A DNA stretch of 12,892 nt from Chloroflexota bacterium (GTDB lineage: Bacteria > Chloroflexota > Dehalococcoidia > SM23-28-2 > RBG-16-64-32). How positions within the stretch are numbered: the stretch's first letter is position 1; each line of letters begins with the position of its first letter. The DNA lies in the NCBI GenBank assembly GCA_016190405.1, contig JACPQO010000202.1, positions 1-12,892 of the forward strand. The letters are read 5' to 3'. Positions 1-5,719 of the stretch are shown here, piece after piece. The notes under the pieces are model-generated. The model worked only from the letters and a program-made list of their open reading frames with translations, ran no database searches and was not told the DNA's origin. The translations under genes were made by a program, and so were the position numbers.

Positions 1-130
1 CCACCCCGAAGTCCTGGACGGTGCCCACCACGGCCTGGGCGCTGTCCCCGGGGCCCATTAGTCGCGCCCCCAGCAGGGCCAGGGCCGCTACTATCGCTAT
101 ACCGAACGTTCCGAGTAGCAGGCGTCTCAT
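1..130 (-). CDS. N-terminus of an exported or membrane-anchored protein, partial
   Basis: This gene starts with ATG at 130-128 and is cut by the left edge after about 43 codons. The visible protein begins MRRLLLGTFGIAIVAALALL, then continues GARLMGPGDSAQAVVGTVQDF. Three charged residues at the front followed by about 18 hydrophobic residues look like a signal peptide or an N-terminal membrane anchor, so the product probably acts outside the cytoplasm. A purine-rich GAGGGGG stretch lies about 6 bases before the ATG and serves as ribosome binding site. No conserved domain is visible in so short a piece and I do not recognise the family. It has its own promoter and a long, foldable leader, so it is probably expressed separately from the cytochrome operon. 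Another haem or surface protein would fit the context, but nothing in the sequence shows this. Confidence 0.65.
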   Translation of the reverse strand, partial: MRRLLLGTFGIAIVAALALLGARLMGPGDSAQAVVGTVQDFGV

Positions 131-301
131 CGCCGCACCCCCTCTAACTCACCTGTAACCATTGGCTGGTTGTCATCCGTATCGCTGCTCCCTTAGAATG
201 CAAAATGCTAGGGTGTGCGCCCGCATTCCTTAGCTGAGGGCTCTGGTGGTTGCTGCCACCGGGGCCCGTTCTCTTTCCGCTATCTGCTTATACTCCTCCG
301 G
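131..301 (-). promoter_or_regulatory. foldable 5' leader upstream of the leftmost gene
   Basis: The 171 bases between the terminator hairpin and the ATG at 130 carry no ORF but several inverted repeats. The strongest is a 12-bp arm pair at 238-249 and 256-267 around a 6-base loop; as minus-strand RNA two of the twelve positions mismatch, while plus-strand RNA pairs fully if G-U pairs are allowed. A second pair, GAATGC/GCATTC, sits at 196-201 and 223-228. I could not match the leader to the core of a known riboswitch (c-di-GMP, SAM, cobalamin, c-di-AMP), so it is only a candidate structured leader. Confidence 0.35.
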
Positions 302-346
302 AAAATGAAAAACGCCGCCCTACCTGCTGCTCGGTAGGCTCGGCGT
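302..346 (-). terminator. intrinsic terminator in the leader of the leftmost gene
   Basis: On the minus strand ACGCCG then CCTACC (346-341 and 338-333 region) pair with GGTAGG and CGGCGT, with a small internal bulge and an 8-base loop, directly followed by five T and then CATTTTC. This is a textbook Rho-independent terminator for leftward transcription. It is not T-rich on the plus-strand side. It lies about 70 bases downstream of the promoter at 447-420, so it either acts as a leader attenuator or ends a short RNA of roughly 110 nt. It could also stop read-through from the cytochrome operon. Confidence 0.7.
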
Positions 347-419
347 ATCTAACCGACGAGACGTAAATTCGCCGCAATGCCGCTCCCCCTCTCAACTTCC
401 CGCACTGCGGATGCTCTTT

Positions 420-447
420 AGTTTACATATGGTTAGGAAAATGTCAA
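420..447 (-). promoter_or_regulatory. sigma70-type promoter for the leftmost gene
   Basis: The minus strand has a perfect TTGACA -35 box (447-442), a 16-base spacer and TAAACT (425-420), which matches four of six positions of the -10 consensus. The stretch is AT-rich within otherwise GC-rich DNA. Transcription would begin near 413 and run left through the terminator hairpin toward the ATG at 130. The promoter lies after the last cytochrome gene, so the leftmost gene has its own start of transcription. Confidence 0.55.
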
Positions 448-461
448 GAGGGTCTGCAGCG

Positions 462-479
462 GAATTTTGCTCGAAATTC
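462..479. repeat. palindrome just upstream of the -35 box, possible operator
   Basis: GAATTT and AAATTC form a perfect 6-bp inverted repeat separated by TGCTCG. It ends 15 bases from the TTGACA box at 447-442, which is a usual place for an activator or repressor site. The regulator is unknown. Short palindromes of this size do occur by chance. Confidence 0.3.
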
Positions 480-491
480 GGGGGTCGCGGC

Positions 492-524
492 AGTCACATT
501 TCCAGCCTCGTCCTGGAGGTGACT
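492..524. repeat. inverted repeat in the 3' region of the cytochrome operon
   Basis: AGTCAC (492-497) pairs with GTGACT (519-524), and inside it TCCAG (501-505) pairs with CTGGA (513-517) around a 7-base loop. There is no T tract on either side, so it is not a classical terminator. It may protect the 3' end of the cytochrome mRNA. Confidence 0.35.
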
Positions 525-542
525 CAACGCCCTATCTGCCAG

Positions 543-567
543 CGCTGCTGTAATTGGGCCAGCAGCG
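543..567. repeat. perfect 8-bp hairpin just after the last cytochrome gene
   Basis: CGCTGCTG (543-550) pairs with CAGCAGCG (560-567) around a 9-base loop, starting 23 bases past the TAG of the 8-haem cytochrome. No T run follows on the minus strand. It is likely a 3'-end stabiliser or a Rho-assisted stop for the operon. Confidence 0.4.
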
Positions 568-589
568 GCCGTCGGCTGCGCTGGGAGGG

Positions 590-2500
590 CTAGCCGGGGA
601 CGTGGAGGGTGGCGTTGGCCTTGGGGAAGATGAAGTAACCCCGGCCCGGTTCCATCATGGACAGGTCGTTGAGGGAGGGCGGCAGGTCGGGATCGAAGCA
701 CTTCCAGGGATCGCCGGGGTCCGCCGCATCATAGGTACAGACGACGCTAAAGGCGATGCCCGTCAGCACGTCGGCGACGGGCCGGGCTGCCCGGGCCGGG
801 TAGCCGATGAGGTTCAAGCGCCCGCCGACCAAGGGGATGTCGGTGGAGATGGGCGCCGGCCCGGAAACGGTCAGGGTCTGGGCCTGATCCATGAAGACGA
901 ATAAGCCCATGGTCGAGTTGATGTCGGTGAGCTCGTTGAGGGAGGGCGGCAGGCCGGGGGAGAAGCTGCGCCACTTGCCTGCGGGCGCGACGTTGGGGTC
1001 CAGGCCCCAGGCGATGCCCAGGCCGTCCAGCGCAGCGAAGAACTGACTGGCGCCGGGCCCGTCAACGGGCAACGAGATGAGGTTCCAGCCCTGGGCCAGC
1101 GTCAGGGAGACCTCCGTAACATCGAAGATCGGTTGCGGGTATCCTACACCGTTGTGGTTGACGCCGTGACAGCGTAACGAGCACGTCTTCTCCTGGGCCG
1201 ACCAGACCGGGTTCTCTAGCCCGCTCAGCGGCTGTACGTTGGGGGCGAAGTTCACCAGGCGAGCGTTGCTCCGGTCTGACATCCGGTATGCGGAGCTGGA
1301 GCTGTGCGTGCGGTAGTGACACTCGGCGCAGATGGTGTTTCCCGGTCCGGCGCCCGGCTGGTCGATGTCTGTGCTGGGGCCGCCAGACCCCGACTTATCG
1401 TAGAGGGCGCTCAGGTGATAGCCGTGGGAGGGGAAGTCCGTATCCGCGCGTGTCATTCCCGAGGGGTCTGTGAAGGGGGCCTCGCTGTGGCACAGGTAGC
1501 ACAGGGCGAAGTCGTTCGAGCTGTAATCGTTGACCTGTGATGCGGGCTTGAGCTCCCGGCTGCGGTAGTTGGCGATGAGCAGGCCGCGGTAGCGGCTGGT
1601 ATGAGGGGCCAGCCGGGCGTCGGCGGGCGGCGAGTTCATGACCGGGGCATCGCCGACCAGGCGGTAGTTGCCGTGGCACTGGGTGCAGCGCACCGTCGAG
1701 CCTGTAGTCATTTGCCAGAGCTTGCCACCGGCCAGGCTGTTCTGCATCGCCGGGCTGGTGTTCTTGCCAGGCGCTTGGACGGGATGGTAGGAGCCGTTGG
1801 CGGGGTTGAACTCCGCCGCCGCGTCCGTCATCTTGTAGGACTCCTTGTCGAAGGCGGGCAGCGAGGTGTAGCTGGAGTGGCACTTCAGGCAGAGTTCGTA
1901 CTCGTAGCTGACGGGGTTCTTCCAGGACAGGCCGCCGGCGGTCATGACGCCGGCGCTGCCGGCCAGGCTGCCGGAGGCCGTCCAGCCGGCGCCGGTCGCC
2001 AGCGAGGGAGCCGTATTGAGGGTGTGTGGGTTGTGGCAGTCGCCGCACTCGGAATGGCGGTTCAGGACGCCGGCGAACTCGTCGGTCTGGCCGCCGGTGT
2101 GGCTGGAGGGGGTTGTGGCCGGGTGGCGGTAGAAGCTGCTCGTGGCGGGGTCATCAGGAGGGACGTTGGGGTCAATGTACTCGCTGGCCACGTCGCTGCT
2201 GGCGCCGGTGCCGTCGTGGCAGGTCAGGCAGAGAGAGCTCTGGGCGCCCTGACTGGTGAGGAGGTTGGGTTCCTTACCGGTGTGGGAGCGGTGGCAGGCG
2301 CTGCAGGAGTCCGTGGTGGCGCTGTAGCCGCCGTGAATCTCGGTGGCCTCCTCGGCGGTAGCGCGGTTGGGGGCGCCGCCGGCCATCCAGGCGCCGGCGA
2401 AAGCCGCCATCAGGATCAGCCCGGCGAAGATGGCTATCGCAGCCGCGGCTATACCGGCCGATCGCCCGGGCCCATCTGGTCTCGTTTCACTTCCGACCAC
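590..2500 (-). CDS. octahaem c-type cytochrome with duplicated C-terminal beta domain
   Basis: This is an exported multihaem cytochrome c of about 636 residues, presumably an electron carrier at or outside the membrane. A hydrophobic segment at residues 16-41 is a signal peptide or anchor. Seven CxxCH haem sites begin at residues 66, 91, 152, 204, 272, 334 and 391; a wider CSLRCH (CxxxCH) site at 440-445 would be the eighth. Residues 467-636 hold no haem site. Instead two copies of one unit each contain a GWNLIS/RLNLIG start, a W(R/K)xFxPxLPPSLN(E/D)L centre and a G(L/Y)F(V/I)F end. This resembles beta domains at the C-termini of exported Chloroflexota proteins and may serve surface attachment. 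No ATG fits the start. The frame also opens at GTG 2536, inside the upstream gene; I prefer GTG 2500, just after that gene's stop and preceded by a GAGAGA stretch. It is last of three cytochrome genes, probably translationally coupled. Confidence 0.9.
   Translation of the reverse strand: MVGSETRPDGPGRSAGIAAAAIAIFAGLILMAAFAGAWMAGGAPNRATAEEATEIHGGYSATTDSCSACHRSHTGKEPNLLTSQGAQSSLCLTCHDGTGASSDVASEYIDPNVPPDDPATSSFYRHPATTPSSHTGGQTDEFAGVLNRHSECGDCHNPHTLNTAPSLATGAGWTASGSLAGSAGVMTAGGLSWKNPVSYEYELCLKCHSSYTSLPAFDKESYKMTDAAAEFNPANGSYHPVQAPGKNTSPAMQNSLAGGKLWQMTTGSTVRCTQCHGNYRLVGDAPVMNSPPADARLAPHTSRYRGLLIANYRSRELKPASQVNDYSSNDFALCYLCHSEAPFTDPSGMTRADTDFPSHGYHLSALYDKSGSGGPSTDIDQPGAGPGNTICAECHYRTHSSSSAYRMSDRSNARLVNFAPNVQPLSGLENPVWSAQEKTCSLRCHGVNHNGVGYPQPIFDVTEVSLTLAQGWNLISLPVDGPGASQFFAALDGLGIAWGLDPNVAPAGKWRSFSPGLPPSLNELTDINSTMGLFVFMDQAQTLTVSGPAPISTDIPLVGGRLNLIGYPARAARPVADVLTGIAFSVVCTYDAADPGDPWKCFDPDLPPSLNDLSMMEPGRGYFIFPKANATLHVPG
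666..953. repeat. 21-bp exact direct repeat inside the octahaem cytochrome gene
   Basis: The same 21 bases, beginning TCGTTGAGGGAGGG on the plus strand, occur at 666-686 and 933-953. They encode the LPPSLN(E/D)L motif of the two copies of the C-terminal unit. The flanking DNA is clearly diverged, so the exact match reflects either strong constraint or gene conversion between the copies. Confidence 0.8.
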
Positions 2501-2516
2501 GGCGCTTTCATCTCTC

Positions 2517-3287
2517 TCAGCGGTGGCAATTCTCACAGAGGGGGGAGTACTTAGTCGCGCTGTAGGGAATGGTGCTTAGTGTTTGGATCTCTCTTGGCGT
2601 GCCGTCCATCGAGCTGAAGGGTATGGTCCCGGGCTGCGCTCCATGACTGGCGTGACAGGTTTCGCATTTCACCTCAGCGGGGCCGCTATTGACCACGTGC
2701 CGCCCGGAGCTGTCCCAGAGGCGAGCGCCGGTGAGGTCCGGCGGAATGGCATCGGGGTCCCGCTGGCGGTCGGCAGGAGTGTCCGTGCTCTGGTCCACCG
2801 GGTGTGAGTACCGGCCGATGCTCAGGCCTTCCGGCCCTTCGTCGGCGCGGTGGCAGGTCAGGCAGACGTTGGCGTTCTGGATCATGGGGACGCCGGTGGA
2901 GGTGTAGTCGCGGAGGAACACCCAGTTGTCGCCCTCATGGGCGTTGTGGCACTGGTCGCAGTCCCGGTCCTTGCTGCCGGCCTCAGTCACGTGACTCACG
3001 TAGTTAGGGTCCCGGATATACCAGCCGACGTTGGTGACGGAGCCGTCGTGGCAGCTAAGGCAGAGGGCCGCGATGCCGGACTGTCCGCTGGCAGGAGAGC
3101 GCGCCCAGAGGTAAAGCCCTTCGGCGTTATGGGGCGTGTGGCACTGCCTGCAGGTCGGGTTGCCCGGGGACCCCAGGTCGTGGGGGCTGCTGAAGATATC
3201 GCTGATGCGGCCGGAGGCTACGCCGGCGCCCACGGCCAATGCCAGCGCCCCCGCCACGCAGGCTATCCACAACATCCTCCTGGCCAT
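2517..3287 (-). CDS. hexahaem c-type cytochrome, doubled-CxxCH family
   Basis: This is a 256-residue exported cytochrome with six CxxCH haem sites beginning at residues 46, 76, 110, 142, 208 and 251. A signal peptide spans residues 1-26 (MARRMLWIACVAGALALAVG and on). The pairing CRQCHTPH then CLSCHDG is the doubled-CxxCH pattern (Pfam Paired_CXXCH_1 type). The last haem site, CENCHR, ends one residue before the stop, so the C-terminus must stay exposed for haem attachment. The ATG at 3287 has GGGAG seven bases upstream. In the 170-base gap in front, a weak promoter-like pair (TTGGCT 3352-3347, TATGAG 3329-3324, spacing 17) is visible but not convincing. It probably works with its two cytochrome neighbours in an electron-transfer chain. 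Confidence 0.93.
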   Translation of the reverse strand: MARRMLWIACVAGALALAVGAGVASGRISDIFSSPHDLGSPGNPTCRQCHTPHNAEGLYLWARSPASGQSGIAALCLSCHDGSVTNVGWYIRDPNYVSHVTEAGSKDRDCDQCHNAHEGDNWVFLRDYTSTGVPMIQNANVCLTCHRADEGPEGLSIGRYSHPVDQSTDTPADRQRDPDAIPPDLTGARLWDSSGRHVVNSGPAEVKCETCHASHGAQPGTIPFSSMDGTPREIQTLSTIPYSATKYSPLCENCHR

Positions 3288-3393
3288 GGGCTATCTCCCG
3301 TTTGCTGGCGTCTAGTACATTCCCTCATACTGCTGATACATCGGTCAGCCAAACCCTCCGGAAGAGCGTGTCCCGCGGGGGCTCGTTCGATCT

Positions 3394-3430
3394 TGGTGAA
3401 GGGCCGGAGGACCGGGCCGGCCCTTCACCA
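3394..3430. repeat. perfect 14-bp inverted repeat between two cytochrome genes
   Basis: Arms at 3394-3407 (TGGTGAAGGGCCGG) and 3417-3430 match exactly around a 9-base loop. It starts 28 bases after the stop of the 364-residue cytochrome. The minus-strand tail is AGATCGAACG, so it lacks a U tract. It may be an mRNA-stabilising or attenuating hairpin that sets different amounts of the upstream and downstream cytochromes. Confidence 0.75.
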
Positions 3431-3457
3431 TCTCTGTGCTTGTTCGCTTGCGCCTCC

Positions 3458-4552
3458 CTACTTATTGTGGCATTTCTGACAGACGCCGCGACCGTCCATC
3501 TTCAGCAGGCGGCTATCGGACGTGTCGCTGCCGGCCACGTTGGTGTTATCCGGCCATTCCTCGTTCGCCGATGCGGCTGACACTACGGCGTTGCTGCCGT
3601 GGGCCACGTGGCACTTCAGGCAGCTGGCGCTTAGCGTGACGGGCGTGTTGAGGCTGCTGGCATGGCGTGTGCCGGGGTCGGTAGCATGCCGATACATGAA
3701 GATGTCGTCGCCGCTGTCGACGTCGTAGGCCCCGGAGGGAGCCAGATAGCGGGTGTGGCAGGTCGTACACCACTTGCCCACCTGTCTGCCGGTGGTCTCG
3801 GTGTCGGCGTCGTTGGGTGGCTCGGTGGCGTCTACCCAGCGGTCGGTGTAGTTCTCGGCCGGCCAGTAGTCGGTGGTGGAGTACTCTTTGGTCTTCTCGT
3901 CGTCCAGCAGTACGTCTTCGCCGGCGTCGAGCCTACCGTTGCCGTTGGTGTCCACCCACATCTTGACGCCAAAGGACGGGGCCGCACTGCGGCTGCTCCA
4001 GGTTCCTGCGGGGATTGTCCTCAGAGCGCGGTAGTTGCCGCTGCCGTGCGGGTCGTGGCACTTGCCGCAGTCCAGTTCGAATTCTGCCTTGCCGGCGCCG
4101 CTGCCGATGTCGCCGTATCCCCAGAGGGTAGCCGAGGTGCCGACGTCGTGCTTGGACTGCGTCGGCTGGGCGCTAGCCTGGGGTAGGGCCAGGATGGTAC
4201 GTGGTGCCGGCGACAACGAGGGGTCGTCGGTATCGATGCGGGCGGTCTCGAAGCCGCCGCCGCGCAGGGCGCCGCCATCGGCCTCGTTGGTGCCGGACAT
4301 GACGTTGAGACTGGAGCCCATGACGCCGTTGCCGTGGCACGAGTCGCAGATCCCCTCCTGGTCCTCAAGAAGGAGTACTTCTGATTGGGCGCGGTGGGCC
4401 CGGTGGCAACTGGCGCAATCGCTCGGTGTAGCTCCCCAGCCCTTGACGTGGGGCCCCCCGTCCGCCCGAGCGGTGGGGGCGGCTGACAGGGCCATTACCA
4501 GCAGGACGATAGCGGGCAGCAGTGCGGGTACAATTAGCCAGAGCTTTCGCAA
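3458..4552 (-). CDS. hexahaem c-type cytochrome with an EF-hand-like calcium loop
   Basis: This is an exported cytochrome of 364 residues. A signal peptide runs MRKLWLIVPALLPAIVLLVM and ends at an Ala-Arg-Ala near residue 30. Six CxxCH sites begin at residues 46, 69, 162, 262, 311 and 358, and the last lies three residues before the stop. Between the third and fourth, DTNGNGRLDAGE at residues 201-212 has the ligand spacing of an EF-hand loop (D1, N3, N5, D9, E12), so calcium may stabilise the fold. The start is TTG at 4552, chosen because a near-perfect GGGAGGTGAT ribosome site lies just upstream and a signal peptide follows at once. The frame is open further upstream to 4678, but that part overlaps the NHL gene, is not signal-like and lacks a ribosome site. 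It is first of three consecutive cytochrome genes. Confidence 0.92.
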   Translation of the reverse strand: MRKLWLIVPALLPAIVLLVMALSAAPTARADGGPHVKGWGATPSDCASCHRAHRAQSEVLLLEDQEGICDSCHGNGVMGSSLNVMSGTNEADGGALRGGGFETARIDTDDPSLSPAPRTILALPQASAQPTQSKHDVGTSATLWGYGDIGSGAGKAEFELDCGKCHDPHGSGNYRALRTIPAGTWSSRSAAPSFGVKMWVDTNGNGRLDAGEDVLLDDEKTKEYSTTDYWPAENYTDRWVDATEPPNDADTETTGRQVGKWCTTCHTRYLAPSGAYDVDSGDDIFMYRHATDPGTRHASSLNTPVTLSASCLKCHVAHGSNAVVSAASANEEWPDNTNVAGSDTSDSRLLKMDGRGVCQKCHNK

Positions 4553-4555
4553 CTT

Positions 4556-4565
4556 ATCACCTCCC
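4556..4565 (-). promoter_or_regulatory. strong ribosome binding site that fixes a TTG start
   Basis: The minus-strand GGGAGGTGAT is complementary to the 3' end of 16S rRNA over nearly its whole length and places the TTG at 4552 at normal distance (TGATAAG between GGAGG and TTG). A strong site paired with a weak start codon suggests efficient translation despite TTG. Confidence 0.8.
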
Positions 4566-4665
4566 TTCGTTTGAGCTGCGTGGCGGTTGTTCAGCCTCAG
4601 TTCACGGATATAATTTGACCCCCTTTCCGGCCAGCGGCCCTGGTGGAGTTGCTGGGTTATCCGCA

Positions 4666-5694
4666 TCAGTAGCTCCAAATCTGGAGGCGCCCGCCGTCTC
4701 TATCGGTCACGTAGACTTGGTTGTCGCCGTCCACGGCGACGCCGTTGGGAAAACGGAACTGGCCATCGCCGTTGCCGTAACCGCCGAAGTCGGCCTTGAA
4801 CTCCGGCTTGTCGCCGGAGATGTCGTAGATCTTGACCACGTGGGTTGAGGTGTCGGCTACGAACAGCCGGTCGTGGCCGTCAATGGCCAGGCCCCTGGGC
4901 ATCGCCAGGTCGCCCGGGCCGTAGCCGCGGGGGATGACGCTCAGGAGATTGCTCTGAGGGTCGAACACCTGCACGCGGCCGTTGTTGCCGTCCGCCACGT
5001 AGATGCGGCCCCCGCGGTCGACGGCGATGCCGTTGGGGAACCAGAACTGGCCGGGGGCGGTGCCCTGGCTGCCGAATTGCAGCTTCAGGGCGCCGGCGCT
5101 ATCGAAGACCAGCACGCGGTGCTTGTCGGGCGTTACGTCGGTCACGTAGAGGTTGCCCTGGTTATCGAAGGCGAGTCCCATGGGCGCCCAATCCCTGGCG
5201 GGGACCGCTTGGGGCTGGAAAGCGCCGACGAACTCGCCGCTGGGCGAGTAGATGTAGACGGCGTGGTTGGGCCGGTCGCTGGCGAACAGACGTCCGTCCG
5301 GGGCCAGGGCCAGGTAGAGGGGCACGCGGGTGATTTCAGTGGTGTTGGGGGGCACCAGGGCGCCCATCTCCTTACCGTCTCGGTCGAAGACGCGGACGGC
5401 CCGGTCGCCGCCGCTCTCGCTCACGTAGACGTGGTCGCTCGATGAACTGGCGGCGACTCCCAGGGGACGGTTAAGGCTGGCCTCGCCGTAGATGGAGAGG
5501 GCGTAGCGGGGCGCATCGGAGGTCAGGGCCTGGGGCACCCATGGCAGCGCGGACAGGTCCTGGAGCGGCTGCTTGGTGGACTGGTACTGGTACCAGACGA
5601 ATCCCACCATGGCCAGGCCAGCCAGCAGTATGGCGGCTGCCAGCAGTTTCCAGTGCCGCCAGGGGGCGGGTGATTGCTTCAGTATCCTTTGCAT
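4666..5694 (-). CDS. membrane-anchored six-bladed NHL-repeat propeller
   Basis: This 342-residue protein has a transmembrane helix at residues 16-35 behind a basic N-terminus and should place the rest outside the cytoplasm. About six NHL blades follow, at roughly 66-108, 123-158, 168-208, 216-255, 264-302 and 314-341. They show the recurrent pattern 'P.G.A.D..G..YV.D....RVQVFD', for example FPNGIAVDRGGRIYVAD and FPNGVAVDGDNQVYVTD. NHL propellers bind protein or polysaccharide partners and are usually not enzymes. No catalytic set or CxxCH is visible. ATG at 5694 follows GGAG at six bases. It lies 25 bases after the TPR gene and 113 bases before the first cytochrome. That position suggests an assembly, docking or scaffold role for the cytochromes, similar in idea to NHL proteins found near extracellular cytochrome conduits elsewhere; this role is inferred. 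Confidence 0.88.
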   Translation of the reverse strand: MQRILKQSPAPWRHWKLLAAAILLAGLAMVGFVWYQYQSTKQPLQDLSALPWVPQALTSDAPRYALSIYGEASLNRPLGVAASSSSDHVYVSESGGDRAVRVFDRDGKEMGALVPPNTTEITRVPLYLALAPDGRLFASDRPNHAVYIYSPSGEFVGAFQPQAVPARDWAPMGLAFDNQGNLYVTDVTPDKHRVLVFDSAGALKLQFGSQGTAPGQFWFPNGIAVDRGGRIYVADGNNGRVQVFDPQSNLLSVIPRGYGPGDLAMPRGLAIDGHDRLFVADTSTHVVKIYDISGDKPEFKADFGGYGNGDGQFRFPNGVAVDGDNQVYVTDRDGGRLQIWSY

Positions 5695-5719
5695 TGGGGT
5701 CTCCAGTAGCTGGCTATTT

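Noticed and set aside
238..267. Plus-strand intrinsic terminator
   Set aside because: The stem is good, but the tail GTTCTCTTTCC is not a clean T run and no plus-strand gene lies to the left to be terminated.
131..420. Known riboswitch (c-di-GMP-I, SAM-I/IV, cobalamin, c-di-AMP)
   Set aside because: Only loose word matches such as GCAACC and CTAAGGAA were found; the required conserved cores and paired elements are missing.
1601..2554. Long plus-strand ORF of 317 codons antisense to the octahaem cytochrome
   Set aside because: It is Gly/Ala/Val-rich with no domain or ribosome site, typical of a shadow frame in GC-rich DNA, and it lies opposite a gene with eight haem motifs.
3324..3352. Promoter TTGGCT-N17-TATGAG before the 256-residue cytochrome
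   Set aside because: Both boxes deviate from consensus and occur readily by chance; kept only as a note in the gene entry.
4553..4678. 42-codon upstream extension of the hexahaem cytochrome starting inside the NHL gene
   Set aside because: No ribosome site, and it would put hydrophilic residues before an obvious signal peptide; the GGGAGGTGAT site points to TTG 4552.
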